Shown: one piece after another, positions 56,811-64,000 of the stretch | Layout of the letters: every line of letters begins with the position of its first letter | Numbering within the stretch: the first letter of the stretch is position 1 | From: JAKIYB01 sp964590255 | Lineage (GTDB): Bacteria > Armatimonadota > Hebobacteria > CAIYQO01 | Direction: 5' to 3' | Assembly (NCBI GenBank): GCA_964590255.1 | Contig: CAZPYA010000011.1 | Location: 1-64,000 of the forward strand | Length of the DNA stretch: 64,000 nucleotides | Position numbers and translations under genes: made by a program | The notes under the pieces: model-generated | The model's database searches: none | Told to the model about the DNA's origin: nothing | What the model saw: only the letters and a program-made list of their open reading frames with translations

Positions 56811-59522
56811 GTGACGCAGCGGATATTGCCGACGACCTACGATCCCTCGGCGGTGGAAGAGAAGTGGATGAGGGAGTGGACCGAGCAGGGTTATTACCAT
56901 GCGGAGGTTGTGCCGTTGAAGCAGCGCTTCAGCATTACCATCCCGCCGCCGAATGTCACCGGCGAACTGCACCTGGGCCACGCGCTGCAGCACGCGATTC
57001 ACGACGCCGTCATCCGCTACCAGCGCATGCTCGGCAAGGAAACGCTGTGCGTGCCGGGCACCGACCATGCGGGCATTGCCACGCAGATGAAAGTGGAACG
57101 GCAGATCGCGGCGGAAGGCTTGACGAAGCATGACCTGGGCCGCGACGCGTTCCTGGAGCGCATGTGGCAGTGGAAAGAACACTACGGCGGCACCATTCTG
57201 CACCAGTTGAAGCGATTCGGCGCGTCGTATGACTGGCGGCGCGAGCGTTTCACGCTGGACGCCGGCTATACGAAAGCGGTACGCACGGCCTTCGTGCATC
57301 TCTACGAGAATGGCCTGGTCTATCGCGGCGTGCGCATCATTAATTGGTGCCCGAGTTGTGAGACGGCGATTTCCGACCTCGAGGTGGAGCATGAGGAGCG
57401 CCAGGGCAAGCTGTGGCACTTCCTGTATCCCTTCACCGAGGGCGAAGGTGGCATAGTGGTGGCGACCACACGGCCGGAGACGATGCTGGGCGACACCGCG
57501 GTGGCGGTGAACCCGGAAGACCCGCGATACCGCAACCTGGTGGGCAAGACGGTGATGCTGCCACTGATGAGCCGGCCGATCCCCATTATCGCCGACGACT
57601 ATGTGGACCCGACCTTCGGCACTGGCGCGGTAAAGGTGACGCCGGCGCACGACCCGAACGACGCGGAGATGGGCATGCGGCACGACCTGCCGGCGCCCAT
57701 CGTCATCGGCAAAAACGGGAAGATGACCGAGGAAGCCGGCTGCTACGCCGGGATAGACCGTTATGAGGCGCGCACCGCGATACTCGCCGACCTGACGGTG
57801 CTGAACCTGCTGGTGGAAACGAAGGAGCACCTGCACGCGGTGGGCGCCTGCGCGCGCTGCGCCTCGACCATCGAGCCGCTGCTCTCCGAGCAGTGGTTCG
57901 TGAACATGAAACCGCTGGCCGCGCACGCGCTGCAAGCGATCCGCGACGGGCTGGTGACCTACCAGCCCGAGCGCTTCGCGCAAACGAGCATCGAGTGGCT
58001 GGAGAACGTGCGTGACTGGTGCATCTCGCGCCAGCTCTGGTGGGGGCACCGCATCCCGGTGTTCACCTGCGCGGCATGCGGGCACGAGCTTGCGTCCATT
58101 GACACGCCGACCGAGTGCCCGCGGTGCGGCGGCGCGCTGGAGCAGGATCCCGACGTGCTGGATACCTGGTTCAGCTCGGCGCTGTGGCCGTTTGCCGTGC
58201 TTGGCTGGCCGGACAACACGCCGGAGTTAAACTACTTCTACCCCACCGACCTGATGATCAGCGGTCGCGACATTATTCCGCTGTGGATCATCCGCATGAT
58301 CTTCAGCGGCATGGAATACCAGCCCGGCGAACCGATCCAGCGCATCCCGTTCTACCGAGTAATCATCCACCCGACGGTGCAGAATTACGAAGGCAAGCGC
58401 ATGTCGAAGTCGCTGGGCACCGGCGTCGACCCGCTAGAGTTGATGGCGAAATACGGCACTGACGCCACGCGCTACGGGCTGTGCGGCATGGCCACCGCTA
58501 CCCAGGACGTGCGCCTGCAGGAGGCACGCGAGGCAGATTGGGACCCGGAGAAGCCGGAGGAGAAGCGTTCCTTCCCGTTCTTCGTGCAGGGGCGCAATTT
58601 CGCCACGAAGATATGGAACGCCAGCCGCTTCGCACTAATGAATTTGCAGGACGACACCATCGCGGCGCCGGCCGGGCGCACGCTGGCCGACCGCTGGATA
58701 CTGTCGCGCTACGCCGTAGTGGTGGACAGCGTAACGGCGTCACTGGAGAATTTCCGCCTGGACCAGGCCACGCAGACGCTGTATGACTTCTTCTGGAGCG
58801 AATTCTGCGACTGGTATCTGGAGATGATCAAGCCGGCGCTGCGCGGCGAAGAAGCGGCAGTGGCGAACGGCACGCGCACCACGCTGGCCTATGTGCTGGA
58901 GAACGCGCTGCGCCTGCTGCACCCCTTCATGCCGTTCATCACCGAAGAAATTTGGCAACAGTTGCCGCACAGCGCGGGGGCAAAGGACAGCATCATGCTC
59001 ACCGCCTGGCCTGACGCGGTCGCCACGTTACGCGATGCCGATGCTGAAGCGGAGATTGCGCTGCTGATAGCGATCATCACCACCGTGCGCAAACTGCGCG
59101 CCGACCAGGGCGTGGCGCCGACGCAAAAAGTGGCCATCCGCGTGGCGACGGACAGCACCGAAGTGAAGGGGTTGATCGCGAAGAGTGAGGCGGTGCTGCT
59201 GGCGCTGACCCGCGGCGAAGAGGTGTCGCTGACCGGCACCACCTCAGAGGAGGCGTCGGAGCATCTGTTCTGGAACGACACGCCCATCGAGGTGACGATC
59301 TCGCGCGAGTTAACCCCGGAGGAGCGGCAGAAAGAAGCTGAGAAACTGCGGCGCGACCTGGAGAAGCTGTCGGCGGAAATCGAGAAGATGGACGCGCGTC
59401 TAGCGAACCCGCAATTCGCCGAACGCGCCCCCGAAGCCGTGGTAGCAAAAGCCCGTGGCGACCTTGCCGAACTGCAGCACCGCCGGACGATGATGGAGGA
59501 GCGGCTGCGGACAATGGGGTAA
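56811..59522 (+). CDS. valS: Valyl-tRNA synthetase
   Basis: This 903-residue class I synthetase attaches valine to tRNA-Val. PPPNVTGELHLGHALQHAIHDA holds the HIGH motif (HLGH) and GKRMSKSLG the KMSKS motif. The CP1 editing domain (TTRPETMLGDTAVAVNPED) and the anticodon-binding region are complete. A C-terminal coiled coil (LDKLxxEIEKMD-like) ends the protein. AAGGAGG precedes the GTG start. Confidence 0.96.
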   Translation: MTQRILPTTYDPSAVEEKWMREWTEQGYYHAEVVPLKQRFSITIPPPNVTGELHLGHALQHAIHDAVIRYQRMLGKETLCVPGTDHAGIATQMKVERQIAAEGLTKHDLGRDAFLERMWQWKEHYGGTILHQLKRFGASYDWRRERFTLDAGYTKAVRTAFVHLYENGLVYRGVRIINWCPSCETAISDLEVEHEERQGKLWHFLYPFTEGEGGIVVATTRPETMLGDTAVAVNPEDPRYRNLVGKTVMLPLMSRPIPIIADDYVDPTFGTGAVKVTPAHDPNDAEMGMRHDLPAPIVIGKNGKMTEEAGCYAGIDRYEARTAILADLTVLNLLVETKEHLHAVGACARCASTIEPLLSEQWFVNMKPLAAHALQAIRDGLVTYQPERFAQTSIEWLENVRDWCISRQLWWGHRIPVFTCAACGHELASIDTPTECPRCGGALEQDPDVLDTWFSSALWPFAVLGWPDNTPELNYFYPTDLMISGRDIIPLWIIRMIFSGMEYQPGEPIQRIPFYRVIIHPTVQNYEGKRMSKSLGTGVDPLELMAKYGTDATRYGLCGMATATQDVRLQEAREADWDPEKPEEKRSFPFFVQGRNFATKIWNASRFALMNLQDDTIAAPAGRTLADRWILSRYAVVVDSVTASLENFRLDQATQTLYDFFWSEFCDWYLEMIKPALRGEEAAVANGTRTTLAYVLENALRLLHPFMPFITEEIWQQLPHSAGAKDSIMLTAWPDAVATLRDADAEAEIALLIAIITTVRKLRADQGVAPTQKVAIRVATDSTEVKGLIAKSEAVLLALTRGEEVSLTGTTSEEASEHLFWNDTPIEVTISRELTPEERQKEAEKLRRDLEKLSAEIEKMDARLANPQFAERAPEAVVAKARGDLAELQHRRTMMEERLRTMG

Positions 59523-59525
59523 ACC

Positions 59526-60269
59526 ATGACGATTGACGCATTCGCCACCTGTCTGACATCCACGCGCCGGCCGGTGCGGCAGATTGCCGTGCTGACCGGC
59601 GCGGGCATTTCCGCGGAGAGCGGGTTGCCGACGTTCCGTGGAGAGGATGGGCTATGGCAGGGGCGCGACCCGGCGACATTCTTCACGCCGGAGTCGCTGC
59701 CCGAACGTCCGCGGGAGTGTTGGGAGCTGTTTGATGCCCTGCGCACCCGCGCGGCACAGGCGGGGCCGAATGATGGCCATCGGGCGCTGGCCGCGCTGCA
59801 GCAGTCGCATGCGGTGACGCTGATCACGCAGAATATCGACGGCCTGCACCAGCGCGCCGGCAGCGCAGGCGTATTGGAACTGCATGGCACGTTGTGGTCA
59901 CTCTCCTGCCCGCGGTGCGGGCATTGGGAAGAGAACTCAGCGGCGCCACTACCGGAACTGCCCCCACCCTGCCCATCCTGCCGCGGCATCCTGCGCCCGG
60001 ACGTGGTGATGTTCTCCGAGTCGCTGCCCGAGCGCGTTATCAGCGCGGCATACGTGGCCGCCGAGACGTGTGACCTGATGCTGGTCGTTGGCACGTCGGG
60101 CGTGGTATACCCGGCTGCGGGGCTGCCGCAGGTAGCGCGTCAGCACGGGGCGGCGGTGGTCGAGGTGAATCCGGCGCCAACGGCGCTCAGCGTGATGATG
60201 GATTGCGTAGTGCGCGGCGCGGCGGCGGCGACGCTACCGGCGATGGTGCGGTTGCTGCAGGAAGGATAG
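59526..60269 (+). CDS. Sir2-family NAD-dependent protein deacylase
   Basis: This 247-residue sirtuin has the NAD motif GAGISAESGLPTFRG, the catalytic-site TQNIDGLHQRAG and HG (ELHGTLW), and a four-cysteine zinc site (CPRCG…CPSCRG). LRPDVVMFSE and VGTSGVVYPAAGLP close the nucleotide pocket. The Tyr of the SIRT5-type YxxR desuccinylase pair is not conserved at the aligned place, so the acyl preference is open. It starts three bases after valS. Confidence 0.9.
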   Translation: MTIDAFATCLTSTRRPVRQIAVLTGAGISAESGLPTFRGEDGLWQGRDPATFFTPESLPERPRECWELFDALRTRAAQAGPNDGHRALAALQQSHAVTLITQNIDGLHQRAGSAGVLELHGTLWSLSCPRCGHWEENSAAPLPELPPPCPSCRGILRPDVVMFSESLPERVISAAYVAAETCDLMLVVGTSGVVYPAAGLPQVARQHGAAVVEVNPAPTALSVMMDCVVRGAAAATLPAMVRLLQEG

Positions 60270-61076
60270 TCATCCTCTCCCCGTCAATAGGGGATTATCT
60301 TTTGACTCGTCCAATACGATGACGTTGCGGATGCGCTGGAGATAGAAGTGGCGCACTTCGTCGCGGAGGAAGCAGTGGGCTTCCAGCATGAGATCGTCCT
60401 CGGTCCAGCTCATCGGCAGCACTTCCCGGACAGTCATGCGGCCACGGCCATCACGGTATTCGATGCGCACGCGGCGTCGAGTCGCCACCGCGGCCAGCAG
60501 CGACTCCAGCAGCGATTGTTCTCCATTGGACAGTTCGCGACGCGGCTTCTCCGGTATGAAGCCCATCTCCATGAAGCGCAGGAAAATGTGCAGGCAGTCG
60601 CGGGCGTCGTCATGGGCGCGGTGCGTTTGCCCGTACCCGAGACCCAGCGTCTCTTTCACCGCTTCCAGGCTGTGGCGCGGGGCGGTGGGCAGCAGCTTGC
60701 GCGCGATCAGGCAGGTATCGTAGACAGGAATATCGGGCGGAGTAAGTCTGACGCGGCGACATTCCTCGCGGATGAAGGCCAGGTCGAAACGGGCGTTGTG
60801 GGCAACGAGCATATCCGCCTGGCAGAATTCGAGGAAGGCGGGGAGCACGGCGGCGACGGACGGTTTGTTGGCGAGCATGGCATCGGTGATGCCGTGCACG
60901 CGCAGCGCGGCGTGCGGCATCGGGCGGCCGGGGTTCACCAGTTCAGAGTAGGTCGTTTCATCGCCATGCTGCCAGCGGACGGCCGCCAGCTCCACGATGC
61001 GGTCGCGGATGGCGGACAGGCCGGTGGTCTCCACGTCGACGGCAAGTATCGTCATGTCCGGGGTGAGTTCAGGCAT
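60270..61076 (-). CDS. DnaQ-type 3'-5' exonuclease fused to a WYL domain
   Basis: This 268-residue protein (from the ATG at 61076) has a complete DEDDh exonuclease: ILAVDVETTG, LVAHNARFD and HRAHDDARD. After a linker (about residue 175) a WYL-type beta domain follows (RVRIEYRDGRGRMTVREVLPMSW…HFYLQRI). WYL domains bind ligands or nucleic acid and regulate many defence-linked proteins. The substrate is single-stranded DNA or RNA by family. An alternative GTG at 61115 would overlap aroK. Confidence 0.82.
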   Translation of the reverse strand: MPELTPDMTILAVDVETTGLSAIRDRIVELAAVRWQHGDETTYSELVNPGRPMPHAALRVHGITDAMLANKPSVAAVLPAFLEFCQADMLVAHNARFDLAFIREECRRVRLTPPDIPVYDTCLIARKLLPTAPRHSLEAVKETLGLGYGQTHRAHDDARDCLHIFLRFMEMGFIPEKPRRELSNGEQSLLESLLAAVATRRRVRIEYRDGRGRMTVREVLPMSWTEDDLMLEAHCFLRDEVRHFYLQRIRNVIVLDESKDNPLLTGRG

Positions 61077-61107
61077 CACGGCACCAGTGTACCCTATTCG
61101 GGGCGAA

Positions 61108-61605
61108 TCAGTCACGCAGGCGCGCCGTCAGTTCGGTGACGACGGCTTCCAATGGCCAGTCATCCGTTGACAGCGTCAGGTCGGCATACCGGCAATAGAG
61201 CGGATGGCGCTCGGCATAGAGATCGCAGATGCTCTGGCCGGGTTGGCGGGCAATGCCGCGGGTGGCAATGTTGCGCACGCGCGCCTCGATGGTGGTGCAG
61301 GCGGCGTCGAGATAGACCACCGTGCCGTGGGCGCGCAGGTGCCGCATCGCTGCTTCGCGGTAGGCGACGCTGCCGCCGGTGGCAATGACGGCGCCGGCGA
61401 CGTCAAGCGCGCGGACGGTCTCCGCTTCGAGATCAAGGAAGCGCTCGATGCCGTCGGTGGCGATGATCTCCTGCAGATACCGGTCGGCGCGGGTCTGAAT
61501 GAGTAGATCGGTATCGATGAAGGGACGTTTCAGCGTTTTCGCGAGCAGCACGCCGACGGTGCTTTTCCCGGCGCCAGGCATGCCGATGAGGACGATATTC
61601 TTCAC
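61108..61605 (-). CDS. aroK: Shikimate kinase
   Basis: This 165-residue P-loop kinase phosphorylates shikimate on the chorismate route. GMPGAGKST is the Walker A loop (residues 8-16), IDTD the Mg/shikimate Asp region and ATGGSVA the substrate loop. The GTG start follows AAAAGGAG, and a TATACT -10 lies at 61628-61623 on the minus strand. The exonuclease-WYL gene follows closely. Confidence 0.93.
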   Translation of the reverse strand: MKNIVLIGMPGAGKSTVGVLLAKTLKRPFIDTDLLIQTRADRYLQEIIATDGIERFLDLEAETVRALDVAGAVIATGGSVAYREAAMRHLRAHGTVVYLDAACTTIEARVRNIATRGIARQPGQSICDLYAERHPLYCRYADLTLSTDDWPLEAVVTELTARLRD

Positions 61606-61704
61606 GACGACTCCTTTTTGTTAGTATAACAGATTGCCAGACGCGCTCCACGCCGTGTCACAGCTTCACCAATGGAATTCTTTGCTACTTAATCTTATTA
61701 ATTA

Positions 61705-61733
61705 TTGATTATTCACCATAGGCGTGCTACAAT
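61705..61733 (+). promoter_or_regulatory. Promoter of the branched-chain amino-acid ABC operon
   Basis: TTGATT (61705-61710), a 17-bp spacer and TACAAT (61728-61733), about 95 bases before the livK start codon. Confidence 0.65.
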
Positions 61734-61828
61734 GCGGCAATCCTGGCGCCATGCGGGCGCGCAAGCTGCCCGCGACCCGGTCTCCGAGTCGCCAGTCATT
61801 CTCCATCGTTCTCGGAAGGAGTTGTCGC

Positions 61829-62998
61829 ATGATCCAATTACGCGTCCTCGTCGCCACGCTGTTGCTGGCGGCACTCACCCTCTTCGTCTCCGGCCTCGGG
61901 CAGTATCTGCCGTCGGCGGACGCGTCGAAGACCCCGTATGTCATCGGCGCGGTGTTCGATGTCACCGGTCCGGCCGCCCCGTTGGGCGTGCCCGAGCAGG
62001 AAACCGTGAAGATGCTCGAAAAGGAACTCAATGCCAAAGGCGGCATTGACGGGCACCCGGTGAAGGTGATCTTCGCCGACAACGGCAGTGACGAAGCCAA
62101 AAGCGTGGCGGCGATCAAAAAGCTCATCGAAGCCGACAACGTGCTGGCGATCATCGGTCCCAGCCAAACCGGCACCACGCTGGCCGGCGCCGACACCGTG
62201 CAGTCCGCCCGCGTGCCGATGATCTCCTGCGCCGCCGGTGTGAAGATTGTCGACCCGGTGAAACCGTGGATATTCAAGACCGCGCAAAGCGACGTGCACG
62301 CGGTGACGAAGGTGCTCGATTACCTGGAATCCAAACGCCTCACCCGCATCGCGATCATCACCGTGTCCAATGCCTTCGGCGAATCCGGCAAAAACCAACT
62401 TGAAAAGCAGGTGTCCGGGCACAAGATGAGCATCGTAGCGAAGGAAAGTTTTGGCGATAAAGACACCGATATGACGGCGCAACTGATGCGCATCCGCCAG
62501 AGCAACGCGCAGGCGGTGGTGTGCTGGGGCACCAACCCTGGTCCCGCCAACGTGGCAAAGGGGATGAAGATGCTCGGCATCAAGCAGCCGCTGGTGATGA
62601 GCCATGGAATCGCCAACCGCAAGTTTATCGAACTGGCCGGCCCCGCGGCGGAAGGTGTCATCTTCCCCGCCGGCAAGCTGCTCGTTGCCGAAACGTTGAC
62701 CGGCACCGACCCGCAGAAATCCGTGCTGCTCAATTACGCCAAGAATTTCAAAAAGGAATATGGGCGCGAGGCCGACACCTTCGGCGGCCATGCGTATGAC
62801 GCGTTCAAACTCATCTGCAACGCGCTAGACAAAGCCGGCGACAACCGTGACAAGATCCGCGCCGAACTGGAGAAAACCCGCCACTTCGTGGGCGTCTCCG
62901 GCGTCTTTAACTTCAGCGCCAAAGATCATAATGGCCTGGATGAGGATTGCTTCGCCATGGTCGTCATTCGTGGCGGCGACTGGCAGCGGATGAAATAA
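61829..62998 (+). CDS. Branched-chain amino-acid ABC transporter substrate-binding protein
   Basis: This 389-residue periplasmic LivK-type protein has a signal peptide (MIQLRVLVATLLLAALTLFVSG) and then Peripla_BP_6 features: IGAVFDVTGPAAPLGVPEQETVKM, IIGPSQTGTTLA, FKTAQSDVHAVTKVLDYL and AYDAFKLICNAL. The ligand could be leucine/isoleucine/valine, another amino acid, an amide or urea. AAGGAG precedes the ATG at 61829. The permease gene follows. Confidence 0.88.
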   Translation: MIQLRVLVATLLLAALTLFVSGLGQYLPSADASKTPYVIGAVFDVTGPAAPLGVPEQETVKMLEKELNAKGGIDGHPVKVIFADNGSDEAKSVAAIKKLIEADNVLAIIGPSQTGTTLAGADTVQSARVPMISCAAGVKIVDPVKPWIFKTAQSDVHAVTKVLDYLESKRLTRIAIITVSNAFGESGKNQLEKQVSGHKMSIVAKESFGDKDTDMTAQLMRIRQSNAQAVVCWGTNPGPANVAKGMKMLGIKQPLVMSHGIANRKFIELAGPAAEGVIFPAGKLLVAETLTGTDPQKSVLLNYAKNFKKEYGREADTFGGHAYDAFKLICNALDKAGDNRDKIRAELEKTRHFVGVSGVFNFSAKDHNGLDEDCFAMVVIRGGDWQRMK

Positions 62999-63020
62999 TT
63001 CACCCGTCGAACCCGGCTCG

Positions 63021-63055
63021 ACGGCCCCTCTCCCGCGGCGCTGGCGAGGGGCCGT
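63021..63055 (+). terminator. Hairpin after the substrate-binding gene
   Basis: A 10-bp stem ACGGCCCCTC/GAGGGGCCGT with a 15-base loop and no clear T-tract. It could reduce read-through and make the binding protein more abundant than the permease. Confidence 0.5.
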
Positions 63056-63110
63056 CTGCGCGTTCACTAATTGCTCTCACAGTAAGCATGTGGTAGAATC
63101 CCGCTATCCC

Positions 63111-63138
63111 GCATTATTCAGACACATGTGAATAATGC
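63111..63138. promoter_or_regulatory. A+T-rich palindrome before the permease gene
   Basis: GCATTATTCA (63111-63120) and its perfect complement TGAATAATGC (63129-63138) around GACACATG. It may be an operator or RNA hairpin in the livH leader. Confidence 0.35.
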
Positions 63139-63221
63139 AACAGCTAACCGAAGCGTTATGCGCTCCGCGAATAAAGCGGGCCTGATGTCTTATGCGAAGC
63201 GCACGTTCGAAAGCATAACCG

Positions 63222-64000
63222 ATGCACATCATTATTGACTTTATCCGGTCGCTCTTTACGACTACCGTCCACACCACGCCGGAGCTGGTGCTGCAGTTGA
63301 TGATCTCCGGACTGGCGCAAGGCAGCATTTACGCCGTGGTGGCCATCGGCTTCACCATCGTCTTCAGCACCACGCAGGTCGTGAATTTCGCGCAGGGTGA
63401 ATTTGTGATGCTCGGCGCGATGATCACCTACTGGTTCGCCGCCGCGGAGATGGGGCCGCACTGGACGAACTCCGCCGCCGTGCCCGCCGCCGTGCTCATC
63501 GCCACTGTCATCGGCGCCCTACTCGGGTGGGTGTTGATGCGGGTGCGCCGCGGCGCCAACCCGACGACGCTGATCATTATTACCATTGGCGCCTCGATTC
63601 TACTGCAAGGCATTGCCAGCCGGCTGTGGAAGACGGAAGCCGTCTACGTGCCGCACTTCACCCAGACCGTCATGGACGGCTCGGCGTATCCGAAAACCAT
63701 CGAAATTCCGCTGAGCGACCCGACCATGCCCGCGGTGATCTTCGCGCAGAACCTGTGGGTGATCGGCTTTCTCCTGGTCATCGCCGTGGCGTTGATCATC
63801 TTCTTTCAGTTCACCATGATCGGCAAGGCGATGCGCGCGGTCTCGGCGAATCCCACGGGGGCGCGCCTGCTGGGCATCAACGTCTCGCGGCTGGTGGTGG
63901 GCGCCTTCGCGCTCTCCGGCGCCATCGGCGCGCTGGGCGGCGCCTTTTTGGCCCCGATCACCGCGTCATATGACATGGGTCCGGCGCTCGGGTTGAAAGG
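63222..64000 (+). CDS. Branched-chain amino-acid ABC transporter permease, partial
   Basis: The first 259 codons of a LivH-type permease run off the window end. LMISGLAQGSIYAVVAIGFTIVFSTTQVVNFAQGEFVMLGAM is the LivH opening, and the cytoplasmic coupling region (FTMIGKAMRAVSANPTGARLLGINV) is present. At least six hydrophobic segments are visible. The ATG at 63222 follows a weak ribosome site. Confidence 0.88.
   Translation, partial: MHIIIDFIRSLFTTTVHTTPELVLQLMISGLAQGSIYAVVAIGFTIVFSTTQVVNFAQGEFVMLGAMITYWFAAAEMGPHWTNSAAVPAAVLIATVIGALLGWVLMRVRRGANPTTLIIITIGASILLQGIASRLWKTEAVYVPHFTQTVMDGSAYPKTIEIPLSDPTMPAVIFAQNLWVIGFLLVIAVALIIFFQFTMIGKAMRAVSANPTGARLLGINVSRLVVGAFALSGAIGALGGAFLAPITASYDMGPALGLK

Noticed and set aside
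1..64000. CRISPR arrays, tRNA and rRNA genes
   Set aside because: No regularly spaced direct repeats, cloverleaf-like sequences or rRNA-like stretches were seen by eye; a covariance-model scan would be needed to exclude small RNAs.

Overview
The window comes from a GC-rich, probably diderm bacterium. A predicted outer-membrane beta-barrel beside periplasmic multihaem cytochromes argues for an outer membrane. PyrR attenuation, an FhaA-type FHA protein, a siroheme-dependent haem route, a two-gene carB and many sugar and amidohydrolase genes do not fit an ordinary proteobacterium. My best guess is an uncultured Armatimonadota-like or neighbouring lineage, with low confidence because no rRNA gene is present.

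Layout. 1-2.1 kb: the tail of a DegT-type aminotransferase, a Gfo/Idh/MocA oxidoreductase and an Fe/Mn superoxide dismutase. 2.2-12.3 kb: a pyrimidine operon with a strong promoter and a textbook PyrR-binding attenuator, then pyrR, pyrB (with a fused zinc domain), pyrC, carA and a carB split into two genes. Foreign-looking passengers lie between them: a four-helix-bundle gene bounded by 30-bp inverted repeats, a degenerate MNT-HEPN fusion, a degenerate NUDIX/SEC-C protein and a Dabb protein. 12.3-31.7 kb: mixed housekeeping and carbohydrate genes (a URO-D-like methyltransferase, a split 5'-nucleotidase, an aminotransferase, FhaA, ispE, rsmB, amidohydrolase, HtpX, PIG-L deacetylase, glycoside hydrolase, a very large secreted protein, an Rrf2 regulator).

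32.3-47.7 kb is the most striking part. On the plus strand are a 19-haem cytochrome fused to a membrane cytochrome b, a small membrane protein, a second 19-haem membrane-anchored cytochrome, the system II cytochrome c maturation pair ResB/CcsA, and the radical SAM haem synthases AhbC and AhbD. Convergent to it, on the minus strand, are a glutamyl-tRNA reductase, a decahaem MtrA/PioA-like cytochrome, an MtrB/PioB-like outer-membrane barrel and a hexahaem lipoprotein. Together they look like a quinone-to-cell-surface electron conduit packaged with the machinery that makes and attaches its haem.

48-55 kb completes the tetrapyrrole route to siroheme: hemB, a cobA-hemD fusion, hemL (interrupted by one in-frame TGA), a sirC/cysG-N-type dehydrogenase, a second hemA and hemC. 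AhbA/AhbB are not in the window. 55-64 kb holds two amidohydrolases, valS, a sirtuin, a DnaQ-WYL fusion, aroK and the start of a branched-chain amino-acid ABC transporter (livK, partial livH).

At least three small inverted-repeat (MITE-like) elements and a recurring GC-rich hairpin repeat punctuate the intergenic spaces. I saw no tRNA, rRNA or CRISPR.
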